The notes beneath the pieces are model-generated. The model saw only the letters and a list, made by a program, of their open reading frames with translations. It was not told the origin of the DNA and ran no database searches. This document shows, one piece after another, positions 17,662 to 25,292 of a stretch of 37,026 nucleotides of DNA; positions within the stretch are counted from its first letter, which is position 1, and each line of letters starts with the position of its first letter. The stretch is from JACNKV01 sp964388155. GTDB lineage: Bacteria; Fidelibacterota; Marinisomatia; Marinisomatales; JACNKV01. The position numbers and the translations under genes are program-made. The DNA is taken from assembly GCA_964388155.1 (NCBI GenBank), contig CAYLYH010000026.1, positions 1-37,026 on the forward strand, in the 5' to 3' direction.

Positions 17662-18688
17662 TTTGTTTTTTGAGTAAGTGTAATTCGCCGGGTTTATAAA
17701 TCCCTTTTTCGGTGATAATCCCGGTGATGTATTTCGCAGGAGTAACATCAAACGCAGGATTTAGCGCCGGACTTCCATCGGATGCAACCCGCCTACCGTT
17801 GATACTAAGAACCTCCTCCTGACCTCTCTCCTCGATAGGAATTGCGTCACCATTCGGGCAGGAAAAATCAATGGTTGAAAGGGGGGCGGCAATGTAAACC
17901 GGAATATTGTTTTCATGTGCGACAACTGCCTTTTCGTAGGTGCCGATTTTGTTTGCCACGTCGCCATTTGCGGCTACCCGATCTGTGCCTGTTATCACCA
18001 AATCGACCTCGCTGCGCGCCATGAAATATCCGGCAGCATTATCTACGATGACGGCATGGTCTATTCCCTCTTGATACAGTTCAAATGCTGTTAGTTTTGC
18101 TCCCTGTAGTCTGGGACGTGTTTCATCCACGTAAACAAAAATTGATTTTTCATCGTGATGTGCAGCGCGAATTGGAGACAGAGCTGTACCGAAGTCCACG
18201 GTGGCGAGCGCACCGGCATTACAATGTGTTAAGATTCTATCACCATTTTTGATAAGGGTGTTTCCATATTTACCAATTAATCGACAAGCTTCAGCTGATC
18301 TGTCAGCATATTCCTGAGCTGCAGCTAAAGCCATTTTTTTTATTTCATCTTCGGTTTGTCCGGTAAGCGCCATTACTGCAACCGAATTTAAACCATATTC
18401 TAAATCGTAAGCGGTAGGTCGAGCTAATATAATTTTATCCCGGAGTCGTTGAATGTGTTTCTTCGTGGGTTCATTAAGTTTTTGGATTGCTTGCGCAAGA
18501 CCATAAGCTCCCATCGCTCCGATAGCAGGAGCACCGCGAACAACCATTGTTTGTATGGCTGAGATTACAGCATCGTCGCCTATAATATCTACAATCTTAA
18601 ATATTTCAGGAAGTTGATTCTGTTCAATGGTTTTGATGATATTTCCTTCCATCCAAACTGTTCTGTAGTTTTTACCGTTAATTTTCAT
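17654..18688 (-). CDS. mtnA: S-methyl-5-thioribose-1-phosphate isomerase
   Basis: This is a 344-aa enzyme of the eIF2B-like MtnA family, which isomerises methylthioribose 1-phosphate to methylthioribulose 1-phosphate. The phosphate-binding RGAPAIG is at 51-57. The catalytic C156 lies in THCNAGALAT, and the catalytic D236 in GTDRVAANGD, followed by N246-K247. The length is normal. The ATG at 18688 has no strong ribosome binding site. It is the first gene of a two-gene operon with the overlapping class II aldolase. It is divergent from the nucleoside transporter. Homologues also accept 5-deoxyribose 1-phosphate, so it could serve 5'-deoxyadenosine salvage as well. Confidence 0.95.
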   Translation of the reverse strand: MKINGKNYRTVWMEGNIIKTIEQNQLPEIFKIVDIIGDDAVISAIQTMVVRGAPAIGAMGAYGLAQAIQKLNEPTKKHIQRLRDKIILARPTAYDLEYGLNSVAVMALTGQTEDEIKKMALAAAQEYADRSAEACRLIGKYGNTLIKNGDRILTHCNAGALATVDFGTALSPIRAAHHDEKSIFVYVDETRPRLQGAKLTAFELYQEGIDHAVIVDNAAGYFMARSEVDLVITGTDRVAANGDVANKIGTYEKAVVAHENNIPVYIAAPLSTIDFSCPNGDAIPIEERGQEEVLSINGRRVASDGSPALNPAFDVTPAKYITGIITEKGIYKPGELHLLKKQNV

Positions 18689-18986
18689 GGGTGTTTAGCA
18701 TTATTGTTGATAACGAAAATTACAACGAGTATATTACTCCTAACCAACAAATACTACTTGAAAAAGGAAGCGAAGGAAGGCGTGTGAATTAATTAGGTTG
18801 AAGAATGTTTATTCAGTATCGATCGTCCGCCGTTTTGTTGAGCGGATTCATGTGCTGTTTTATTAATTACTGAAACGTTATCGAAAAAGTAAAAATTATG
18901 TGTCCGCTCTACATTTTTTTCTTTATTTTTCCGCTCTTATTACGATACGTATCGTATGTATTCACAATGAAAAGGAGAAGATGATC
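18689..18986. other. Divergent intergenic region mtnA / nucleoside transporter
   Basis: This 298-bp gap without a gene separates two divergent transcripts. TTGAGC with a 17-nt spacer and TATTAA (about 18838-18866) is a weak promoter candidate for the transporter. A 16-bp palindrome lies close to its start and is listed separately. A GTG at 18900 is in frame with the transporter but lies upstream of the palindrome and has no ribosome binding site. Confidence 0.45.
18941..18956. promoter_or_regulatory. Perfect 16-bp palindrome, probable operator of the transporter gene
   Basis: TACGATACGTATCGTA is a perfect 16-bp inverted repeat with a central CG, ending 30 nt before the transporter ATG and just before its ribosome binding site. 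Size and central CG resemble operators of LacI-family dimers (E. coli PurR operators are 16 bp with a central CG), but a TetR- or GntR-type protein would fit too. No regulator gene is in the window. Confidence 0.6.
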
Positions 18987-20204
18987 ATGGGTAATTATAC
19001 AGGAATTCTTGGAATTATTACGTTGCTTGGCCTCGCGGTTGCAATGTCAAACAATCGTTCGGCGATCGACAAACGACTTGTTGTCTGGGGACTAGGACTC
19101 CAACTTTTGTTCGCATTGTTTATACTAAAAACTCCCATCGGACAGCCATTCTTTTCTACAGTAGACAAGGTCGTGAAAAAACTAATGTCCTTCTCCGACG
19201 CCGGAAGCGATTTCCTTTTTGGATCGTTTATAACGGGACAAGTAGAAGCCCCTCTCATTAACATGGCCTTTAGAGTCTTGCCGACCATTATCTTTTTCTC
19301 AACGTTGATGGCAGCAGCCTATTATTTAGGTATTATGCAGTTTATTGTTAAGTGGGTTGCAAAAGCCATGCAGAAAACCTTAAAAACATCAGGGAGTGAA
19401 ACCTTAAGTGTGTCCGCAAATATTTTTGTCGGGCAGACCGAAGCTCCGCTAATGGTTCGCCCGTTTGTAAAAAACATGACCCAATCAGAATTGATGGCAG
19501 TAATGGTTGGTGGGTTTGCGACAGTTGCCGGCGGTGTGTTAGCCATCTATGTTAAAATGTTACAGGACGTTCCAAATATTGCCGGGCATTTAATGGCTGC
19601 CTCCATCATGAGTGCGCCGGCTGCGCTGGTTGTTGCCAAAATTATTTATCCGGAAACCCAGAAATCTGAAACGATGGGAAACGTGGATCTTCATGTGGAA
19701 AAATTAGACGATAATGTCATGGAGGCGACAGCGCGAGGAGCATCCGATGGCCTGAAGTTAGCTGCAAATGTCGGAGCAATGCTCATCGCATTTGTAGCGC
19801 TGATTGCGATGACAAATTATATCCTGGGGCTCATAGGGACATCCATGCAAGAAATTTTTGGATGGGTATTTAAACCCTTAGCATGGACGATGGGAATCCC
19901 CTGGGCCGAAGCAGGAACAATGGGGACGCTCATGGGAGAGAAGATTGTCCTGACAGAGTTAATTGCTTATGGAGATTTAAATAAGCTGCGAATTGCCGGA
20001 GAGATTTCTGATCGAACAGCGATTATTGCAAGCTACGCTTTGTGCGGGTTTGCGAATTTTGCGTCCATCGGAATTCAGCTTGGCGGGATTGGCGGGATAG
20101 CCCCCAGTCGCCGGAAAGACCTATCAAAACTTGGAATAAAAGCTATGATGGGCGGAGCGCTGGCATCTTGGCTAACTGCAACGCTGGCCGGGATTTTAAT
20201 CTAG
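18987..20204 (+). CDS. Concentrative nucleoside transporter (NupC/CNT family)
   Basis: This is a 405-aa inner-membrane symporter that imports nucleosides using a sodium or proton gradient. The family motifs are present: GQVEAPL near 84-90, SANIFVGQTEAPL ending at 155, RPFVKNMTQSELMAVMVGGFATVAGG at about 158-183, and GFANFASIGIQLGGIG near the C-terminus. Its many hydrophobic helices and its length match bacterial CNT proteins. I chose the ATG at 18987 because AAGGAG lies 9 nt upstream. The ATG at 18981 is too close to that site, and a GTG at 18900 has no support. The neighbourhood of MTA deaminase, mtnA and purine salvage genes suggests purine nucleosides as cargo. Confidence 0.93.
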   Translation: MGNYTGILGIITLLGLAVAMSNNRSAIDKRLVVWGLGLQLLFALFILKTPIGQPFFSTVDKVVKKLMSFSDAGSDFLFGSFITGQVEAPLINMAFRVLPTIIFFSTLMAAAYYLGIMQFIVKWVAKAMQKTLKTSGSETLSVSANIFVGQTEAPLMVRPFVKNMTQSELMAVMVGGFATVAGGVLAIYVKMLQDVPNIAGHLMAASIMSAPAALVVAKIIYPETQKSETMGNVDLHVEKLDDNVMEATARGASDGLKLAANVGAMLIAFVALIAMTNYILGLIGTSMQEIFGWVFKPLAWTMGIPWAEAGTMGTLMGEKIVLTELIAYGDLNKLRIAGEISDRTAIIASYALCGFANFASIGIQLGGIGGIAPSRRKDLSKLGIKAMMGGALASWLTATLAGILI

Positions 20205-20275
20205 AAAAAAAAGACAACCATTTTCAAAAAGGTGTGTCTAACATTAAGCACACCCAACTTAGGTAAGGAAACACC

Positions 20276-23236
20276 ATGAAAAAATATATTTCCATTTTAA
20301 TTATGTCGGCAGGATTTATTGTTGCCCAAACACCGTTTACCTGGCAGTGGAGTGGTCGTGTGCATTCTGAACTGAATTGGAGAACAATCGAAACAGAGCA
20401 CTTTCGTGTTCATTACCACCAGGGGATTGACTCCATCGCGGTGTCGGGTGCATCCATCGCAGAATTGGTTTATCCGACATTGTTAACTCAGATGGAATTG
20501 GATACCGTCCCCACTATCGATATTGTTTTCACAGATGAAGATGAAATCATGAACGGATTTGCGATGTGGTTTAACACGACGTTTATTTGGGTGGACCAAA
20601 ACGATGTCGCTGTATGGCTGGAAGATGAAAAATGGCTATACCAAGTGCTGTCACATGAACTTCAACATATTGTGTATTTTAATACGGTGAAAAGCTGGGT
20701 TCCTGAACCGTGGGGAAACGTGTTTTCCGGGACACCGGGGTGGTTTGTAGAAGGGTTAGCAGAATTTATGACCGAAAAATGGCGACCTCACCGTGCCGAC
20801 CTGTCGCATAAATGGCATATTTTGAAGAACAAAACCGAATTTATGGACCCGCACCATGACGGTTACTCAAAACTCAAATACTGGGCAGATCGATTTGGAG
20901 ATTCAACCATCGTTAAAACGATGAAGCACAGAAACAAATTTAAGATGTTCAATTTTAAGAAAGGATTTAAAGATGCAACCGGCATTAGCGTGAATCAGTT
21001 TAACGAAGATTGGCGCCGGCATATGAATACCTATTATTACGGATACCGCGCTCAAAAAGAACCGATTGAAGATATCGGAAAGACAATGACCTTACCGATC
21101 AGTAAAGTAAACGGTTTCTCTTTTGCCTTAGACAGTACGAAAATCGCTATTGCCGGTCGAAACAACACGGATCAGTACGACCAATCCTTATTTATCGTTC
21201 AGAGAGACACAACCGCTGAACGGGAAACATTGGAAGAAAGAGAGAAAGAGCACCCCCTTTCTGATTTTTTCACCAACCTGTTTAAATCAAAATCCGACAC
21301 AACCGACACCACAAAAGAAGAAAAAGACCCCGTCATTTGGAAAACAAGCGAAGTAGATTACGGACGGTTTCATCAGGTTATGTCATGGTCACCGGATTAT
21401 AAACAGCTAGTCTATGCAAAGTATCATTTTGGCGAGAATCAATCCATGGTCTGGGATTTATGTGTCATGGAATCCGAATCAGAAAAACCGGTTTGGCTCA
21501 CCCAATCAATGAGAGCTTCGCACCCAAACTGGTCTCCTGATGGTGAAAAAATCGTGTTTGTGGCTCACAAGAATAATACATCAAATTTATATGTGATCTT
21601 GCCGATGGGCGGGGATGCAAAACCACTGACACAGTTTACCGGAGATGTACAACTCTTAAACCCGTCTTGGTCTCCTGACGGATCTAAAATTGCTTACGCC
21701 AAAGCTGGCCCGGAAGGAAATTTAGATATTTATACATTGGGGTATCCCAAAGGTAAAGAAATTCGAATTACCGATAATCCGGAAGTAGACTATCTCCCCG
21801 TTTGGCACCCGGATGGGAAATCAATTACCTTCACGTCTCACAAAGGATCAACACCTAACCTGCATACCGTCGATTTAGAGACACTGGAATCCATCCAAAA
21901 TACGGATGTCGGCGATGCCGTTTGGAGTGCCCAGTGGATGCCGAAAGACTCCACAATACTTGCGACCACCCTCACAGATGTTGATTCCGTTCGGATTGTT
22001 AAAGTAGATCCGAAGCGCGTGGTAACAATCACCGAACCGTTGGTTATGCAGGACACCTACACACGATGGAGAAGCACAGAACCCACTCACCTGTTACCGA
22101 AATATGACCCGGCTGTGGTTATAAATTATACAGCGCCCGCAAAGTACAAATTCTGGGAACACCCGAAACATATCATGAGTCTGGTCTTACCGGATGAGAC
22201 CGGCATCTTCGGTTTGACGAGCTGGTCCGATCCGATTGGGAGACATATTGTCCAAGCTTCCGGCTGGTACGATTGGAATGATAACGAATCTGCTTGGAGC
22301 GTCTCTTATGTGAACGCTCAGCACGGGCCGCTGTGGGGAGTTATGATGCAGCATAATTATTCATGGGATTTGCGTAGTTATGGTAGCGGATACCAATGGT
22401 TGTTCGAATCCTTGGACGGTGCAACGCTGTTCACACAAGTTCCATTCAATTTTGGGAAAAATATGAGTTCAGCACACAGCGGTTTTGCATCTATCGCCCT
22501 GCGCCACCGCAACGCGTCCATTGTAAAAGAAAAAGACGAAACAATTGAACTCCCCAAACCAGAGAATGGGAACGAAGGACTGATGACTCTTGGATATCAG
22601 TGGATAAACCGCCGTCCGTATAAAGTTAATGCCGGAATTCCCCGCAAAGGATTTGGCATCCAAACGAATTTAGACATTGCCACCGATAAACTTTACGGTG
22701 AATTCAATTGGCAGCGATTGACACTGGATGCCTTTGCGAATATCGAAGCCGGTCCGGCAATTTTGTTCATACGCGGAAAAGCAGAAATACTGGAAGGTGC
22801 TAATCCGCCGGATCAGGAATTTGTAGGACTGACAAATGCCAACACGTTTTACTTACCGGGCACAGCCGGGACCGCAGGATTTACTGAGAATCTGAACCCA
22901 CGCGGTTGGGACGGTATCCGTTTAGGAAATCGTGTGTCGATGAATACCGTTGAGTTACGGCTTCCGTTGATATCAAACCTTCCGGTAAATCTTTTGTTCT
23001 TTAGTTTGGGGTCGATCTCTGCCGCTGTGTTCAGCGATGTTGCCAACTCCTGGACGACTGGAGAAGGTATACAGGCGTGGGTGGTAACTGCCGGCTATGA
23101 ATTAAAACTTGGGTTGCATATTGGAGAAAGTCCGCTCTTCATATTCTCTGGCGGACAGGCACAGACCATCGACGAATGGATGGACGAAAAACCCCCGCAT
23201 GACTATCTGCGGCTGGCATTGATCAATCCGTTTTAA
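20276..23236 (+). CDS. Secreted HExxH peptidase-like / TolB-type beta-propeller / C-terminal barrel protein
   Basis: This is a 986-aa exported protein. Residues 1-17 form a signal peptide ending VAQ. Residues about 30-260 resemble a gluzincin (peptidase MA-like) domain: H127-E128-L-Q-H131, with E159 (GWFVEGLAEF) 28 residues on as the likely third zinc ligand. From about 360 to 620 there are TolB/PD40-type propeller repeats, for example HPNWSPDGEKIVF and NPSWSPDGSKIAY. The last roughly 300 residues are rich in alternating aromatic strands and end in a terminal Phe, as in outer-membrane beta-barrels. Together they suggest a surface protein with its barrel in the outer membrane. A good AAGGAAA ribosome binding site precedes the ATG. 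Its exact function is unknown. Confidence 0.82.
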   Translation: MKKYISILIMSAGFIVAQTPFTWQWSGRVHSELNWRTIETEHFRVHYHQGIDSIAVSGASIAELVYPTLLTQMELDTVPTIDIVFTDEDEIMNGFAMWFNTTFIWVDQNDVAVWLEDEKWLYQVLSHELQHIVYFNTVKSWVPEPWGNVFSGTPGWFVEGLAEFMTEKWRPHRADLSHKWHILKNKTEFMDPHHDGYSKLKYWADRFGDSTIVKTMKHRNKFKMFNFKKGFKDATGISVNQFNEDWRRHMNTYYYGYRAQKEPIEDIGKTMTLPISKVNGFSFALDSTKIAIAGRNNTDQYDQSLFIVQRDTTAERETLEEREKEHPLSDFFTNLFKSKSDTTDTTKEEKDPVIWKTSEVDYGRFHQVMSWSPDYKQLVYAKYHFGENQSMVWDLCVMESESEKPVWLTQSMRASHPNWSPDGEKIVFVAHKNNTSNLYVILPMGGDAKPLTQFTGDVQLLNPSWSPDGSKIAYAKAGPEGNLDIYTLGYPKGKEIRITDNPEVDYLPVWHPDGKSITFTSHKGSTPNLHTVDLETLESIQNTDVGDAVWSAQWMPKDSTILATTLTDVDSVRIVKVDPKRVVTITEPLVMQDTYTRWRSTEPTHLLPKYDPAVVINYTAPAKYKFWEHPKHIMSLVLPDETGIFGLTSWSDPIGRHIVQASGWYDWNDNESAWSVSYVNAQHGPLWGVMMQHNYSWDLRSYGSGYQWLFESLDGATLFTQVPFNFGKNMSSAHSGFASIALRHRNASIVKEKDETIELPKPENGNEGLMTLGYQWINRRPYKVNAGIPRKGFGIQTNLDIATDKLYGEFNWQRLTLDAFANIEAGPAILFIRGKAEILEGANPPDQEFVGLTNANTFYLPGTAGTAGFTENLNPRGWDGIRLGNRVSMNTVELRLPLISNLPVNLLFFSLGSISAAVFSDVANSWTTGEGIQAWVVTAGYELKLGLHIGESPLFIFSGGQAQTIDEWMDEKPPHDYLRLALINPF

Positions 23237-23350
23237 TTTGGAGTCTAAAACCTTGTATGTTCAAAGGTTAAATAATTGTGACGATGCGTTGAAGCGAAGA
23301 ATGAGATTCATGTTTTTAGCTAAGCTTGATACGATATCTCTGGTACCATA

Positions 23351-23368
23351 GAATCGACATAGTCGAAT
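23351..23368. repeat. Hairpin repeat, copy 1
   Basis: GAATCGACATAGTCGAAT forms a short stem (TCGAC/GTCGA) around an ATA loop, 12 nt beyond the pcm stop. It matches the element at 34378-34396. The T-A pair there is a C-G pair here, so the stem is kept. Confidence 0.5.
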
Positions 23369-23380
23369 AACTCAAAAAAA

Positions 23381-24004
23381 CTAAGAGACCAAAGGAACAA
23401 ACCTAACCGGTAACGAAGGCCGAATATCGATTTTACCTTTTGCATCTTTTGTTACGATTTTAAGCTCTTGGCTGAAGACTGATTTCCCGACAGGAATGAC
23501 CATCCATCCGTTCACAACAAGTTGTTCCAGCAGTGCTTTTGGGATGGATTTGGGTGAAGCAGTGACCATGATTCGATCGTAAGGCGCACCTTGCCCCCAG
23601 CCTTCTGAACCGTCAGAACAGTGAACCTCTATGTTTTTATATCCAAGAGAGCTCAATCGGTTGATGGCTGATTTAGATAATTCCGGAACAACTTCAACGG
23701 AAATAATCTTTTTAGCCAAGCAGGATAGTATCGCGGTTTGATACCCACAACCGGTTCCGATTTCCAAAATACTGTGATGCGATTCGATGTTTAATAATTC
23801 CGTCATATATGCGACGATATACGGCTGACTGATGGTCTGATCATGTCCGATGGGAAGGGGACTGTCGGTGTAGGCTAAATCCTGAAAATGCTCAGGAATA
23901 AATTTATGGCGTGGAATCATTTCCATCGCCCTCAGCACATCTTTATCCGTGATCCCGCGCCGGATAAGCTGATTTTGAACCATATTAAGGCGTTCTTGTT
24001 TCAT
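23381..24004 (-). CDS. pcm: Protein-L-isoaspartate O-methyltransferase
   Basis: This is a 207-aa SAM-dependent repair methyltransferase that methylates isoaspartyl residues of damaged proteins. The family N-terminus (RGITDKDVLRAMEMIPRHKFIP) is followed by the diagnostic GHDQTISQPYIVAYM and then SAM motif I, ILEIGTGCGYQTA. MVTASPKSIP and GWMVIPVG follow as in other PCMTs. I use the ATG at 24004, which has AAAGGA just upstream. A TTG at 24022 adds six residues and lies across that site. It is divergent from the phosphodiesterase gene with only 64 bp between the starts. Confidence 0.95.
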   Translation of the reverse strand: MKQERLNMVQNQLIRRGITDKDVLRAMEMIPRHKFIPEHFQDLAYTDSPLPIGHDQTISQPYIVAYMTELLNIESHHSILEIGTGCGYQTAILSCLAKKIISVEVVPELSKSAINRLSSLGYKNIEVHCSDGSEGWGQGAPYDRIMVTASPKSIPKALLEQLVVNGWMVIPVGKSVFSQELKIVTKDAKGKIDIRPSLPVRFVPLVS

Positions 24005-24068
24005 GAATTCCTTTGAAACCAAAGATAATTGGTTGAAATTACCACCCGTAAATTAACAAGGAAAAGCC

Positions 24069-25280
24069 ATGAAACACCTTCACAGATTTATCGTATTTAT
24101 TTTTACCATAACTCTTCTTTTCGGGAAGCCCGATCAGTATGTGCTTTTAATATCATTTGATGGTTTTCGTGCCGATTATCTGGATTGGTATGACACGCCA
24201 AATTTTGACCGATTATCCGAACAGGGAGTAAAAGCCAAAGGAATGCAGCCGGTCTTTGTTTCTAAAACGTTTCCCAATCATTATAGTCTTGCCACGGGGA
24301 TGTATGCCGACCATCACGGTTTGATCGCCAACACTTTCTACGATGAAAATTTTAATGCCACTTACAAAATCAGTGACCGTTCAGCCGTCGAAGATGCCCG
24401 CTGGTACGGCGGTGAGCCTATTTGGTGTACAGCCGAAAAACAGGGTGTGAAAACCGCTTCATATTTCTGGGTGGGTTCTGAATCAGAAGCCGGCGGATGT
24501 CAGCCGTCAGTTTGGAAACGGTACGACCACGATTTTCCATTTGAATCACGGGTAGATTCCGTGATGGCATGGTTTAACAAATCTGAAGAAAGTAGACCAA
24601 ACCTTGTTCTTTTATACTTTCATGAACCGGATAATACAGGGCACCGATTCGGACCAAAATCAGAAGAAACAAAATCCATGATTGAAAAAATGGATATGCT
24701 CTTAGGAGACATCTTGAACAAAAGCGAAAAACTGGAAATATATCCTAAATTAAATACGATAGTCCTCAGTGATCATGGTATGGCGGAAATCTCATCTAAA
24801 CGTGCCATTCGTCTTTCGGACCACGTGGACATGATGGGCGTAACTCAGGAAGGCTCAGGACCAATTACTTTTTTATACGGTGTGGATTCTATCCGGTTGA
24901 AAGAATTAGTGGTGAAATTAAACGCTGTTTCGCACCTGACTGCGTATTTGAAAACAGACATTCCGGAACGATTACATTACAAAAACCACGACAGGATTAA
25001 AGATTTACTGCTCATCGCCGATGAGGGGTGGAGCATTATTGATGAGGGGAATTTCAATCCAAAGTGGTTATCCGGCGGAGATCACGGATATGATAATGCC
25101 CTATGGAGTATGCACGCTATTTTTGTCGCAGATGGTCCCGCATTTAAAAGCGGATATCAATTTGGGACGTTCAAAAACATCAACGTTTATCCGCTGATTT
25201 CAGAGATATTGGGCATTACACCAAGCCCTGAAATTGACGGGGATATTGAGAACATCAGAAATATTTTAATTGAAGATTAA
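24069..25280 (+). CDS. Secreted nucleotide pyrophosphatase/phosphodiesterase (ENPP-type, alkaline phosphatase superfamily)
   Basis: This is a 403-aa exported enzyme with a signal peptide (about 1-19). All metal and nucleophile positions of the NPP group are visible: D31 in SFDGFRADY, nucleophile T67 in SKTFPNHYSLATGMY, D188 and H192 in HEPDNTGHRFGP, D235-H236 in LSDHGM, and H339 in GDHGYDN. NPPs cleave nucleotides or phosphodiester lipids to monophosphates outside the cytoplasm. Close bacterial relatives hydrolyse nucleoside triphosphates and dinucleotides, so it may supply nucleotides for salvage. A clear ribosome binding site (AAGGAAA) precedes the ATG. It is convergent with the FGGY kinase, with 12 bp between the stops. 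Confidence 0.92.
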   Translation: MKHLHRFIVFIFTITLLFGKPDQYVLLISFDGFRADYLDWYDTPNFDRLSEQGVKAKGMQPVFVSKTFPNHYSLATGMYADHHGLIANTFYDENFNATYKISDRSAVEDARWYGGEPIWCTAEKQGVKTASYFWVGSESEAGGCQPSVWKRYDHDFPFESRVDSVMAWFNKSEESRPNLVLLYFHEPDNTGHRFGPKSEETKSMIEKMDMLLGDILNKSEKLEIYPKLNTIVLSDHGMAEISSKRAIRLSDHVDMMGVTQEGSGPITFLYGVDSIRLKELVVKLNAVSHLTAYLKTDIPERLHYKNHDRIKDLLLIADEGWSIIDEGNFNPKWLSGGDHGYDNALWSMHAIFVADGPAFKSGYQFGTFKNINVYPLISEILGITPSPEIDGDIENIRNILIED

Positions 25281-25292
25281 ATCTCTAACCAC

